From contig RPFO01001466.1 of the NCBI GenBank assembly GCA_009746045.1, positions 1-33,720 of the forward strand: 33,720 nucleotides of DNA. Direction: 5' to 3'. Source of the stretch: Mesostigma viride. Its lineage: Eukaryota; Streptophyta; Mesostigmatophyceae; Mesostigmatales; Mesostigmataceae. The translations under genes and the position numbers were made by a program. The notes beneath the pieces were generated by a model. It saw only the letters and a list, made by a program, of their open reading frames with translations. It was not told the origin of the DNA and searched no databases. Below, piece after piece: positions 8,329 through 17,841 of this stretch (positions within the stretch are counted from its first letter, which is position 1; each line of letters starts with the position of its first letter).

Positions 8329-9480
8329 ATGTCGGCCGAAGCTTGGGCAGAAACGCCTGAGTTGTCTTCTCCCAACCGCCAAGCTACGCCGGAGCCGCCG
8401 GCGCGCGAGAGCTCCTTTTATCCTTATACCCATCAGTCCAACGCATCTACCTTCGTGCAAGCGGCATACGTTGCGCGAGGACTTGCTGAGGGTGGGTGGG
8501 TGGCTGTGTTCGGAAACGCAGCAGGGCCGTCTGCAAACGACCCGGTGGTGATGAGGATAAGGGCGACGACGTCGCCAGGCGAAACCGGGAGAGTGGCCAC
8601 GGAGCGTCTCGTAGGCATACGGGACGAGATTGCTTCGTTGATTTACAGTTTGGAGGTCGCGTACCAGGGCGGTCACGTGACAATTCAAGCGCTGGACTTG
8701 GCGAGGGAAACGCTGAGCCAGCTGACGGCCATCTGTTTAGGTGGTGCCAGATTGTACAATCACTGGGTGGCTACGAGCTCTTTGGGGGAGGGCACCGACG
8801 CGTCGCACATTATACGGGACGCGCAGACGCGCGAGGAAGACAACCCGTGGGGTTCCGCAGAGGTCGTTGCTCAAACCTGCGAGCACTTGGTCAATATATT
8901 GATCCAGGAGTCTCGGGGGCACGCCGACCATTGGGTTATCACCACTCGACCGCCGGGCATCTGGTCCACGTTGGACACGCCCAGGGTGCATAGGGCGCCG
9001 GGGGCAACGGGGCCAACCGTGACCGTCATCACAGGTCGCGAGGTGACCGACGAGGAGTTCCACGATCAGTTTGTGGACCGACCAACAGGCATCATCGCCA
9101 GGTCGTCGCAGCAAATCGACGAAGGCGACGGTACGAACGAGGGGTACTCCGCTCGACGCAGGGCAGAGTTGCATATTCCCTTTGAGCCGGAGCACGATTT
9201 TGCTGAGATAGGTCGGGGGTCGCGTAACGACCGACGGGGTGGTGGTAGCAGGTGGGTCCGAAACCTTCAGTGGTATCGCCGGGGCAGCGCGCCCAGAGTG
9301 CCGGTGGAGCAGACGGCAGCCGGGAGGCCGGTGAGCCGCGTGCTTGGTCCTTATAACACAGAGGAGGTCCGAGCAGTTCCCCGAGTGGGAACACCGGTGG
9401 CGCGGACTGCACAAGAGCGTGAGGCGGAAGCAGAGCCTGGAGAGCAGCCGACGGCCTCTTCAGGCAGCGCCAGCGCTTGA
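8329..9480 (+). CDS. ORF1, uncharacterised protein of the LTR retrotransposon
   Basis: A 383-aa frame whose ATG (in TTTTCATGTCGG) is 32 nt from the LTR end. It is the only in-frame ATG near the conserved start, and copy A begins at the same codon. Residues about 1-30 are Pro/Ser-rich. About 30-210 look globular and partly helical (FVQAAYVARGLAEGGW, RDEIASLIYSLEVAY, AEVVAQTCEHLVNILIQ). The C-terminal third is Arg/Glu/Pro-rich and probably disordered. There is no zinc knuckle, protease or polymerase motif. Copy A shows mostly synonymous change, so the protein has been under selection. First position after the 5' LTR would suit a Gag-like role, yet a separate Gag with CCHC follows. CpG is very dense here (15 CpG in 8521-8640), unlike the pol region. 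Family not recognised. Confidence 0.78.
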   Translation: MSAEAWAETPELSSPNRQATPEPPARESSFYPYTHQSNASTFVQAAYVARGLAEGGWVAVFGNAAGPSANDPVVMRIRATTSPGETGRVATERLVGIRDEIASLIYSLEVAYQGGHVTIQALDLARETLSQLTAICLGGARLYNHWVATSSLGEGTDASHIIRDAQTREEDNPWGSAEVVAQTCEHLVNILIQESRGHADHWVITTRPPGIWSTLDTPRVHRAPGATGPTVTVITGREVTDEEFHDQFVDRPTGIIARSSQQIDEGDGTNEGYSARRRAELHIPFEPEHDFAEIGRGSRNDRRGGGSRWVRNLQWYRRGSAPRVPVEQTAAGRPVSRVLGPYNTEEVRAVPRVGTPVARTAQEREAEAEPGEQPTASSGSASA

Positions 9481-9533
9481 ATTTGTTCTTCTTTTCCCTT
9501 CGCCTGTGTTGTTGTGTCGTCCCACTGTATATA

Positions 9534-9980
9534 ATGCCTCGTGGCAAACCGGGCGACGGCGACAAGGGCGAGGTGGAGGCACCGGCAGGGGAAAGCCAGG
9601 AGTCTAGGAAGGACAAGGAGCAGTTGGTGGGGGAGGCTATCCCTACCAGCGACGGCGATGGGGGAAAGCGGCCGGGAAGCAAGCGACGACACGAAGACGC
9701 TGTGGAGGAGGCGCGGAAGGTGCGGGCGACATGGCCGTCTGACGCGATGACGATGGCAAACGGGCAACCAGCCGTGGAGAAGCGTAAGAGGGACACCTCC
9801 GCTGACGGCAATGGTAAGAGGCTTCATGTGGATGTGCCCTCCCCTGCGCCTGCTGGCCCTAGTGGTGCTGTTGTTGTGACACCCGCTGTGGGGGAGCCAG
9901 TGAAGGCAGTGCCAGGGTCGAGGCCTCACATGAGTGCAGTCACTGTCATGAATGGCAAAAGCCTCTTAACCCACCACTAG
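9534..9980 (+). CDS. Lys/Arg-rich ORF, probable N-terminal part of Gag
   Basis: A 148-codon frame begins 53 nt after ORF1 at ATAATGCCTCG. The first 100 residues are highly charged, with basic clusters KRRHEDAVEEARKVR and KRKRD that resemble nuclear localisation signals. The last 20 residues (SAVTVMNGK) appear to continue, after a 1-base frame change near 9978, into the Gag sequence that follows. The stop at 9978-9980 is therefore probably a frameshift effect. CpG density drops sharply within this ORF at about 9840. Confidence 0.5.
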   Translation: MPRGKPGDGDKGEVEAPAGESQESRKDKEQLVGEAIPTSDGDGGKRPGSKRRHEDAVEEARKVRATWPSDAMTMANGQPAVEKRKRDTSADGNGKRLHVDVPSPAPAGPSGAVVVTPAVGEPVKAVPGSRPHMSAVTVMNGKSLLTHH

Positions 9981-10889
9981 CACAGGAAGCTTTAGACAAG
10001 TGGCTAGAGGACATGGAGTTGGTTGTGCTCTCCGTGGACCCCACTGTCAACCTAGTGCAGTGTTCACTCGTCCACATGCAACAGGGACTCCTCAGAGCGT
10101 GTCAGGGAGAAGGCTAGGACAGCTGTCAAGGATAAGCTAACCTGGGCACAGTTCCTGGATGGGTTGAGGGAGGAGTTCTCTGACAAGGTTCTCAACCTCA
10201 CCAACTACTACAAACACCAGTATGACACCTTTGAGATAGTGGGCCCTGTGGCAGAGGAATGGGCTAGGCTCAACCGTATCAGGACAAGGGGGCCAAGTAT
10301 GGCTTCCTGGTCACAGATAGGGCCTTGGCAGACTATTTCCTGGACCGTATGGGTCTGAGTGTGGATGGTAGGAACAGTGCCCGCATGTTTCTTAACCAGA
10401 CTGACTGATGGCTCCTTGCGTGCTCTGGAGCTTGTAATCCTCAGCATAAGGAAGCCAGATCCTGCCTGCAAAGCTATCCAGTCCCATGGCAGCAATGCCA
10501 CCTCCGCTGTGCAGGGCCAAGGTGATGTCCCCGGGTACCCAGCCCGTGATGGGGCAAGGCCTAACAAGCATAAGCGCTTCAGGCGCCAGAGGCAAGGGGC
10601 TCAGGGTGGCAAGGGTGCAGGTTCCCAAGGAGGGGTTGGGAGCCAGCAAGCTGGTGGTCAGCAGGGTAAGGGTGGCCAAGGGCAAGGCAAGGGCCAAGCT
10701 CAAGGCAACCAGGGCAAGCAGGGTGGGCAGTCTCAGGGAGGCCAGGGGAAGCCTGGCAAGGGTGGGGCTGGGTCTGGGAAGAAGGGTGGAGCATGCTTTG
10801 TGTGTGGCAAGGAGGGTCACTGGCGTCGTGAGTGCCCTGACAGGAAGGCCAAGCCTGCTGGGGCAGGGGGCCAGTCTGGGCAGCAGTGA
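9981..10889 (+). pseudogene. Gag (capsid-like region and CCHC nucleocapsid), frameshifted
   Basis: The frames can be followed through at least four shifts (about 9978, 10115, 10295, 10390). They contain ALDKWLEDMELVVLSVDP, then LTWAQFLDGLREEFSDKV and EEWARLNRIRTR, which read like retrotransposon capsid sequence. The C-terminal part is a Gly/Gln/Lys-rich linker followed by CFVCGKEGHWRREC at 10794-10835, an exact C-x2-C-x4-H-x4-C knuckle. The stop is at 10887-10889. The frame containing the knuckle opens at 10359. Gag forms the particle and packages RNA in such elements; this copy could not do so unless the indels are sequence errors. Confidence 0.75.
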
Positions 10890-11250
10890 CTAGCTACGCC
10901 ATCCCCTGTAAATAGTCAATCACCCCTAGGGGAAGGTGTGCTGGATGTACATAAGGATGGGGGTGTGCCCCTTGTGCAGCACCAAGGGTGTAAAGATGTT
11001 GTTCTTCCACTGGATTGCAATAACAATGCTGCAGCTGAATTCCCTATGCCTCATGCAGGTGGTGGGTCTCCAGCAGGTGCTGGCCTGGAGGGCCAAGGGA
11101 CCTTGCTGGAAGGGCCTGGAGCGGTCCAGGGTGCAGGGCCTGGCTTGGGAGTCAGGATGGCCTGCAGGGAAGCCCTGGAACCTCAGGAGTGGATCATGTG
11201 TCCCCACACACGGTTCAGACGTCTCGCCAGGTCAGTACTGAGAGAGTGCT
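10890..11250 (+). other. Linker between Gag and integrase
   Basis: A CpG-poor region with a 104-codon Gly/Pro/Ala-rich frame (10938-11252). This is where Ty1/copia elements normally encode protease, but I find no D-(S/T)-G active-site motif. That absence matters because a retropepsin-like segment lies downstream of integrase, at 13144-13500. Confidence 0.5.
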
Positions 11251-12209
11251 GAGCTATGCTGAGGCTGGCCATAGGTTGCATCACATGTTTGGGCATTCTG
11301 GGCAGGCAGCAATGTTTGCTTGGAAGCTAGGTAGGGAGCCTTTGGGAGGCTTGCCAGGCTGCTGCTGAGAACTGTGGTTGCCAGGAGAATGCTGTTCACC
11401 CACCTCAGTCCCATGCTAGGGAGCCTGCTAGGGAGCGTGGCGACATCCAGATGGATATCCAGCATATCAGGGGCTTGTATATATTGGTGGGGGTGGACAG
11501 GTTCAGTATACAGGCTGATAGACGTTCTGCCTGGTATGCAGGAGCACCACTTGTTGTTGGGTATGAAGGCCCTGTCCCAGGCTTTGGGGTGTGCAAGAGT
11601 GTGCAGGCAGACTTGCAGTTTGACTGTTTGCTCAAGCATCAGGACCAGCTGCCTTGTAAGCTGGTAGTAGTCCCCAGAGAGAGTCATGGGCAGCAAGGGG
11701 CTGTAGAGAGATCCATACGTGAAGTGAAGACAGTGGTGCTAGCAGCAGAGTCAGTGCCACTTGTGGCATCTGCCTTAGAGAGGGCAGCCTGGTGTAAGGG
11801 GATAGAAGAGCAGCTGAACCACAGGGTTAACTATTACTTTGATGGTGTGGCTGTCTCTCCCCTGGCCCTGCAGTATAGCTCATTACCTGAAAACGTGGTG
11901 CAGGCCAGTCTTAGGAAGGCAGACAGGCTGTTTGCCCAGCTGAGACGTAAGGACAAGAACTGGAATGTGCTGAGGCCTCAGGTGGGGCTGAAGGTCAGGA
12001 TGTGGAAGGAACCATCTATTCCAGGCAAGCGGGGGAAGTGGCAGGATGGGGTTGTCACTCGTGTGGAAGAAGCTAACAGATCTTGCCTGGTGGCTTTGGA
12101 AAAGGATCCAAGGCACGTGTACAGGTTGTCCTGGGCTCATGTCAAGGAAAGAAGGCCACATGCAATCTGCATGGCCTGCAGACGGGCCAGGCCCTCCCAG
12201 CTGGGTTGA
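11251..12209 (+). pseudogene. Integrase (GAG-pre-integrase finger plus catalytic core)
   Basis: The segment at 11251-11340 reads LSYAEAGHRLHHMFGHSGQA, typical of the pre-integrase finger, and its Cys pair follows near 11360 in another frame (NCGCQ). The open part, 11451-12209 (252 aa), has a first Asp in MDIQHIRGLYILVGVDRFS, a candidate second Asp in VQADLQFD and the Glu in HGQQGAVERSIREVKT. A basic C-terminal domain containing VRMWKEPSIPGKRGKWQDG follows. The Asp-Glu spacing is about 31 residues, slightly short for D-x35-E. At least one frameshift separates finger and core near 11350. Integrase joins the cDNA to the target; a 5-bp duplication fits. Confidence 0.72.
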
Positions 12210-12369
12210 GGAGCCAGGTCAGAGCCAGGCAGCAGCAGCTAACAATCCTCTGGTGGTGGATGATGGTCTGTCCCTGCTGGAGGATGACGAGCAGGAAGAA
12301 GCTGCTGAAGCAACTGTCACAAGGCCAGAGGGGACGAGGCAGCCACCTAAGGCCCGGGGGCCATCAAGT

Positions 12370-13138
12370 TTCGTTTAAGTGGCCAGCCGGAGCGGCTGCT
12401 TAGGTTTTAGCGGGCAAGTGTTCGAAGCGCGTCATTGGTGAATTACTGGGGAACTTGGGTTTCCCCGCGAAACTCCAACCGCACGTTCAGATTTCCAAAT
12501 CTCAAGTAAAGTTCGGCGCAACTTTCTGAACGGGGGCAGTTGACGAGCAGCATCCCTCCGGACGAATGAATTGCGTTCCATACTTGCGCAAAATTTTGAA
12601 AGGTAGCTTGCGTGCAGCCCTACTAAAATTTGCGCGGACGTTCAGATTTCCAAATCTCAAGTAAATTTCGGCGGAACTTTCTGAACGGGGGTAGTTGGCG
12701 GGCAGCGTTCCTCCAGACGAATGAAATGCGTTCCATACTAGCGCAAAATTTTGAAAGGTAGCTTGCGTGCAGCCCTACTAAAATTTGCGCGAAGTGTGGG
12801 ACTGAAAATTCGTAACGGAAACTTTTTGGTAGTTGCCGTCACTTCCTCTTGTGCAAACATGTGGGAGTGAAAATTCGTAACGGAAACTTTTTGGTAGTTG
12901 CCGTCACTTCATTTTGCGCGAGTGTTGGGCTGAAAATCCGTAACGGAAACGTTTTGGTAGTTGGCGTCACTTCCTTTGGTTTGACTGAAAATTCGCTGAA
13001 ATTCGCTGAATTCGTACCGTAGCCTAATTTTTAGTACCTCGAAGTGACGGGGCACCTAAAAATTTGCCCACAAGTACACTTGGCAGCGCGCTCACTGGGA
13101 AAAATTGTACAGCCGCTCCGGCGGGCCACTTGAACGAA
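12370..13138. mobile_element. Nested non-autonomous TIR element inside pol
   Basis: 769 bp bounded by 29-bp terminal inverted repeats (12370-12398 and 13110-13138, 27 of 29 matching, beginning TTCGTTYAAGTGGCC). It contains a 155-bp tandem duplication (from 12483 and from 12638) and three copies of a unit of about 66-69 bp containing CGTAACGGAAAC (about 12801-12985). It is richer in CpG than the surrounding pol. There is no transposase frame and no clear target duplication (flanks CAAGT and TTGTA). It separates integrase from the protease/RT region. Confidence 0.75.
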
Positions 13139-13143
13139 TTGTA

Positions 13144-13341
13144 ATGCCTCTCATGGCGGACGTCATCCGAGCACTCATGCGCAGCAAACATGATCCCAAG
13201 GTATCCAAGCTCACGGGGTGGGGGTCGTGCTGGGCAGCTACAATGGAAGTAGATACCAACTCACAGGTGTCTGTCATCAGTCAGGGAAGAGGATGCTGTA
13301 GGCTTGCAGATGTCCCATCCCAGTTGCCTTGCTGTGTCTGA
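13144..13341 (+). pseudogene. Retropepsin-like protease segment, N-terminal part
   Basis: The frame starts at MADVIRALMRSKHD and contains EVDTNSQVSVIS (13245-13280), the active-site loop of a retropepsin with Asn in place of the usual Gly after Asp-Thr. It stops at 13341 after a frame change near 13335. The protein continues in the next frame with SDFSGKVSMKILGEVSVP, a hydrophobic flap-like stretch, and GPAILGQNFL, the usual C-terminal ILG motif. A protease between integrase and RT is not the standard position in either Ty1 or Ty3 elements. Confidence 0.62.
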
Positions 13342-15037
13342 TTTCTCAGGAAAGGTGTCCATGAAGATCCTAGGGGAAGTGAGTGTGCCTATCTTAGGGG
13401 TGCCCACCACGTTCTGTGTGGTAGAGGGCTATCAGGGGCCTGCCATACTGGGTCAGAACTTCTTGTGCATGCCAGGGGTTACCTTGACCTCTGATGAGTT
13501 GGCACTAGAAGGCAGAGGCAGCCTCCCCCTTGAAAGATATCACTATTCCCAGGGTCTTGCTGTGGCGGTGAAGGCTGTTAAGAGTCAGCATGCTGAGGGT
13601 CCCCAAGGTCAGGAGCCCATAGCTGAGGACCTGTTGATCATCCCAACCACCTTTGATCCACGGCAGTTAGGGGTAAACAGGTACCAGATAGCTGCTCACA
13701 GTCCTATTCCCTGGCGCCAGTTAGTCGAGATGATGCAAAGCCCCAAGATGGCTAAGGCATGGACTCTTGGCTTTGTTGCTTCTGGGCATGAGTGGATAGT
13801 TTCCAACTGTGCAGAACCTGTGGATGAGCTGCCAGAAGTTCACCAACTGCTCAGATTGATGTTTGTCCTCAAGCTCAAGGAGGTAGATGGTGTCCAGGTG
13901 CCACATGTCAGACCAGTTGTAACCGAGTATCATGGCACTGGCCAGTTGTTAGATGAGGAGCTCTATACTCCAGGGATGCTGCATGACACGTGGAGGATTC
14001 TGCTGTGTATATTTCTGTCTTTTCTGGTTAAGGGTGTGCCCTATAGCTCTGTGCTGATTGATTTCAAGAGGGCTTTTCTTAAGGGTGACCAGGATCAGGC
14101 TAGGCAGACTTGGAGAGATATCCCTCCTTTCTTTGTGACTGTACCTGCTGTCTGGAGAGCAGAGATAAAGGCCAGGTACCTGAGAATTCTGAAAGGATTG
14201 GAAGGTCTCAGGTCCAGTCCCATCATCTGGAGGAAGAGCCTAGAGAAGTTCTTGAAGAATACCTGTGGCTTTTCTGTGTCTCCAGTGGATCCCTGTTTGT
14301 TCCAAGGGTCCCACAATGGCCTCCCTGTCTTTGCCTCACTGCATGGTGATGACCTGCATCTCATAGGTCCACCAGACTGGGTTGAGGCTGTTTTGGCCAA
14401 AATCCAGAAGCGATTTGAGCTCGGTAAAATACAGCACATGGTGGAGAATGAGCCTATGGTCTTCTGTGGCATGCAGGCTACGTTGTTCCAGGCGAAGGGC
14501 TCGTGGTTCATCAAGATGGAGGGTGGTAAGGACTATCCACAGCAGATTATAGATGCATTGCAGGAGCCCATCACGCAGGCTAGGTGTGCTACCATCAGGG
14601 GCATGCTGGCATGGCTTGCAAGTATATGTGCCCCTGACTTGCTGGTCTTGAGTCGACTTACTGATTCCCAGCTAGTTGAGGTGGGTGCTGAGAGTGTGGT
14701 GCAGGCTGTCCTGATGTCTCCCCCTCTTATCCTGGGTCCTGTGGACTTGTACAAGCCCCTTGACATGATCCTCTATGTAGACAGTTCTATGGACAATAGG
14801 AAGGTCACAGAGGTCAGGAGCAGGGCAGCAGCATTAGTTACCCTGGAGCAAGATCACACCTCACTTGTTACCTGGTACAGTCGGTTGCAAAACAGGGTTA
14901 CACCCAGCGCTGATATTGCTGAGTGCAGGGCAATCTGTGAAGGGCTGCATGCTGCTCTATACTTGAGGGAGCTCTTCTACCAGCTATGTCAAGTGGCTTC
15001 CTGTAGATTGCAGCTGCAACACACTGGTGAGGACTGA
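13304..15037 (+). CDS. Copia-type reverse transcriptase/RNase H with protease C-terminal half
   Basis: A 577-codon open frame (first ATG 13310). Its first 70 residues finish the retropepsin-like domain (ILG motif near residue 55). RT blocks of Ty1/copia type follow: LRLMFVLKLKEVDG, VLIDFKRAFLKGD with the first catalytic Asp at 14060, LRILKGLEGLRSSPIIWRK, VDPCLF, and SLHGDDLHLIG, where HGDD (14342-14353) replaces YVDD but keeps both Asp. RNase H begins with ILYVDSSMDN near 14780 and includes SADIAECRAI. The enzyme copies element RNA into DNA. A frameshift near 15030 moves the RNase H tail into the next frame. Confidence 0.82.
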   Translation: MQMSHPSCLAVSDFSGKVSMKILGEVSVPILGVPTTFCVVEGYQGPAILGQNFLCMPGVTLTSDELALEGRGSLPLERYHYSQGLAVAVKAVKSQHAEGPQGQEPIAEDLLIIPTTFDPRQLGVNRYQIAAHSPIPWRQLVEMMQSPKMAKAWTLGFVASGHEWIVSNCAEPVDELPEVHQLLRLMFVLKLKEVDGVQVPHVRPVVTEYHGTGQLLDEELYTPGMLHDTWRILLCIFLSFLVKGVPYSSVLIDFKRAFLKGDQDQARQTWRDIPPFFVTVPAVWRAEIKARYLRILKGLEGLRSSPIIWRKSLEKFLKNTCGFSVSPVDPCLFQGSHNGLPVFASLHGDDLHLIGPPDWVEAVLAKIQKRFELGKIQHMVENEPMVFCGMQATLFQAKGSWFIKMEGGKDYPQQIIDALQEPITQARCATIRGMLAWLASICAPDLLVLSRLTDSQLVEVGAESVVQAVLMSPPLILGPVDLYKPLDMILYVDSSMDNRKVTEVRSRAAALVTLEQDHTSLVTWYSRLQNRVTPSADIAECRAICEGLHAALYLRELFYQLCQVASCRLQLQHTGED

Positions 15038-15254
15038 TAGCATGGGCATGGTGCAATTTGTGCACAGGCAGCTGGCCAGGAGCAGGGACCTTGTTGACTA
15101 CTTGCTGCTCAAGGAGATGTCCTACCTAGCTCACATTGAACATGTGCCTGGTGTGGACAACCCTGCAGATGCCCTCACCAAGCTGGAGGAGAAGGCGGAG
15201 CGGCAGTACCCCCTGCTCCGTGGGCTCATGGACCCCTTACACGGGCGGCCATAG
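15027..15254 (+). pseudogene. RNase H C-terminal tail of the copia-type pol
   Basis: In the frame next to the main pol ORF this 75-codon segment reads RTDSMGMVQFVHRQLARSRD and ends with HIEHVPGVDNPADALTKL, the standard end of copia RNase H. The overlap with the preceding frame marks a 1-base shift at about 15027-15037. The stop is at 15252-15254. Confidence 0.8.
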
Positions 15255-16582
15255 AGACCAGGCCTTGCTTCAGCTTGGGTGTCCCCAGTGGGTTGTTTGA
15301 CCAAAGTGCCAAGTGGTGACTGGTGCTTACTGGTTGACAACCGGTCCTTCAGGGTTAGGTACACCCTCCTGGACAGGAGTTGGTGTGGAATGCACTCCTA
15401 CCAGCAGAGAATCCTGCCTGGCCCTCCCCATGGGGTTCAGAAGAGTCGCCAGGACTTAAGTCGACGCCTTTGGCCTCAAACAGTTAGGCCATGCAAGGGC
15501 AACCCGAATGCTGGTTCTTACAGGTTGCTGTACATATGTTTTCTAGTGCTTGTTTCCAACCTGTTGCTAATAATGAACCTGGTTGTGTGACCATGTGGTA
15601 CATGGTTGCCAGGGAGCCACATTCTGGGTTATATAATGCTTGAATACAACATAATCGTGTCACTCTCATGTTGTTCTCATGGTTTCGGCTTTTTTCTTGT
15701 AAACGTTGGCTGAGCGCCGACGGCTGAGGCTATGGCGGTACAAGAAGTGCCTCACCAGCCTTGCGCTCAGCATGGGTGCGGGGCTAAAATTTGTTAACCA
15801 AATTTCCGGCATCCATGATCCCTGGCTGCTTAAGGCGGTTGGGATTCATGGCTGCCATTGGCCCGGAATTAATGTCCGGGTGATCGGGGTTTAAATGCGA
15901 AGCGGGGGCTGATGCATTATTTAATGGCTGGTTTGTTTGAAAGAAACGGCCAGCTGGCCGGGTTGGGCAAGGGCTAGCTTGCTTGATGGTTCCGTACCTG
16001 GGGATGCTTGCGCCTCGGGTTGGGCTGTCGGCAGGCTGGCCTGCCTTTGAGTTGTCTCGTACCTGGAAATGCTTGCATTCCGGGTTGGGCTTGGCTTGAG
16101 GGCCGCCGCGGCTCGGGGGGTAAAAAATTTAAGTCACCGTTGTGGGACACGGAGCCTCGGCGCAGGAGGCAAGGGCTGAAAACCAACTTGATTTCGTAAT
16201 CAGTGGTATTTCCACTTTTTTGTACGGAAGGAGTGTTTATGTGCTCGGCACTAGGTTGGTTGCTCTTCAAAAAAGTTGTAAACTGGGCGTCGGCTGGAAT
16301 CAGCGGCGCCAGTCAGCAGCTTTTGCTTTGACTTTGTGTTCCGCGACAGCACCCCTTAGCGGACCAGAGAAGAGGTCGGCAACGAGGTCAGCGGGGGCCC
16401 CCGAGTGGGGTCAAAAATGCGAGCTGTGTCGATTGACAGTGCATGAATTTTTGTGCATTCACAGTCGCTGGGAATTAAATCTGTTTTCTGGCAACGGAGA
16501 GCGCCCATCGCGACAGGACAGCTTTTGACGGGAAAGGAAATGGTGCTTCTTTAGCGGACCGGAGGGCCAGGAAGGGGAGGTT

Positions 16583-16708
16583 GGGTAATCGCGAGCCATG
16601 CCTAAGGAGTTCTTAATAGCGGTTCTGTAACCGCTACCTGTCTGTATGCATCTACTTATTGTTTTAACAAAGATGCTGGTGACTATGGTGAGCAAACGGG
16701 TGTATGAA
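16583..16708 (+). repeat. 126-bp direct repeat, left copy
   Basis: Identical over 126 bp to 17158-17283 (GGGTAATCGCG...GGTGTATGAA). It contains a perfect stem TAGCGGTT/AACCGCTA. The 449 bp between the copies are unique. It could be a tandem duplication of a 575-bp unit or the ends of a very small LTR element; no target duplication is visible. Confidence 0.85.
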
Positions 16709-17157
16709 TCGGATTTCTTTGAAAAGAGTTTCTCGAAGTGAGGCGGGGAATAAGGCCGCTCACGGGAGCCGCCTGGATGGTCGGCTGAACCGGGCGGGTT
16801 TGGCAGATGTAACCGGATTTGGCTAATGGCTGGCGACCTGGAATTGTTAGTAGGGGCAGTGGCCCTATTGTGCTACAATCTCGAAACAATCTTATGCTTA
16901 AAGTTTGACAGGGCCGGGTTTGTTGAACCGGTTTGTTGAATGATAATTAGAACCTTTCGGAAAGGGTATTTGATTGGTTGTTGTTTTTGTGGTACGGTAG
17001 GTGTCGCTACATTCTCAGGTTGGCGTGTTAAGTTAAGCTCGGTTGCTGATGTCAGCCCCGTGCTAGGGCAGTTTGACTACTTTGGCGGCGTAGTGACATT
17101 GTTGTGGTCTTTTTTCTTGTCCCACCCACCCACCCTCTTTGGTGGCCTGGTCTGCGC

Positions 17158-17283
17158 GGGTAATCGCGAGCCATGCCTAAGGAGTTCTTAATAGCGGTTC
17201 TGTAACCGCTACCTGTCTGTATGCATCTACTTATTGTTTTAACAAAGATGCTGGTGACTATGGTGAGCAAACGGGTGTATGAA
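17158..17283 (+). repeat. 126-bp direct repeat, right copy
   Basis: Exact repeat of 16583-16708, including the TAGCGGTT/AACCGCTA stem. The sequence to its right changes abruptly to the CpG-poor 3' end of the element. Confidence 0.85.
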
Positions 17284-17309
17284 GTAATATTTGTCTTGTT
17301 CAAAGTTCC

Positions 17310-17366
17310 AGGTCACCTATAAACCTGGAGGTTGGGGTGGGGTTCAATTCCCCAGCAGAGCCACAG
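17310..17366 (+). other. tRNA-like 3' half (T-arm with B box)
   Basis: TGGGGTTCAATTCCCCA (17337-17353) forms a 5-bp stem with a 7-nt loop and matches the B-box pattern GGTTCRANNCC. Upstream, CAGGT/ACCTG can form an anticodon-like stem, but its loop is 9 nt. No matching 5' acceptor strand or good A box is found, so this is at most a tRNA-derived remnant or a SINE piece. Confidence 0.3.
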
Positions 17367-17841
17367 CCTGGCATGGGTGATTCCTGGGCTTAACACCCAG
17401 TGATGACATGGGCTCCCCAATAAGGCAGTATTTGCATGGGTGCTACCTAAGTCTCTTTGAGCATAAAAAGGGAAAGCTTGGCCAAGGCGGGCGCCATAAG
17501 AACGGGCGCCTGTGATAACTGTGAAAGATCAGGAACTCACAATAATACGTTCTTGGCATCCTTTAATCCCAGCCATTGGACTAGGTAATGTGACTTGACT
17601 TTAATCTAGCACCAAGTTCCCAAGGAAAGGTTGGGAGCTGACCAAGGGGTCAGGGGATAACCTGGGGTGACCTCTGATTCACTGGCCAGTATGATTCACT
17701 GGTCCAAGGGCATATATGTTGTTACCCAAAAGGAGGCAGGACCCTGGGCCCTAGCAGGTCTGATCAACCTCAAGGGACCAAGTGGTCTGTGGCTGAGTGG
17801 GCACAAGCAAGGTTAGGCTTGTTTCAAGCTGGTCCAGCTCC

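Noticed and set aside
8737-9929. Long minus-strand frames opposite ORF1 and the Gag start
   Set aside because: High GC content opens these frames; the plus-strand ORF1 shows synonymous-site conservation in copy A.
17310-17366. Functional tRNA gene
   Set aside because: No 5' acceptor strand, no good A box, and the anticodon-like loop is 9 nt.
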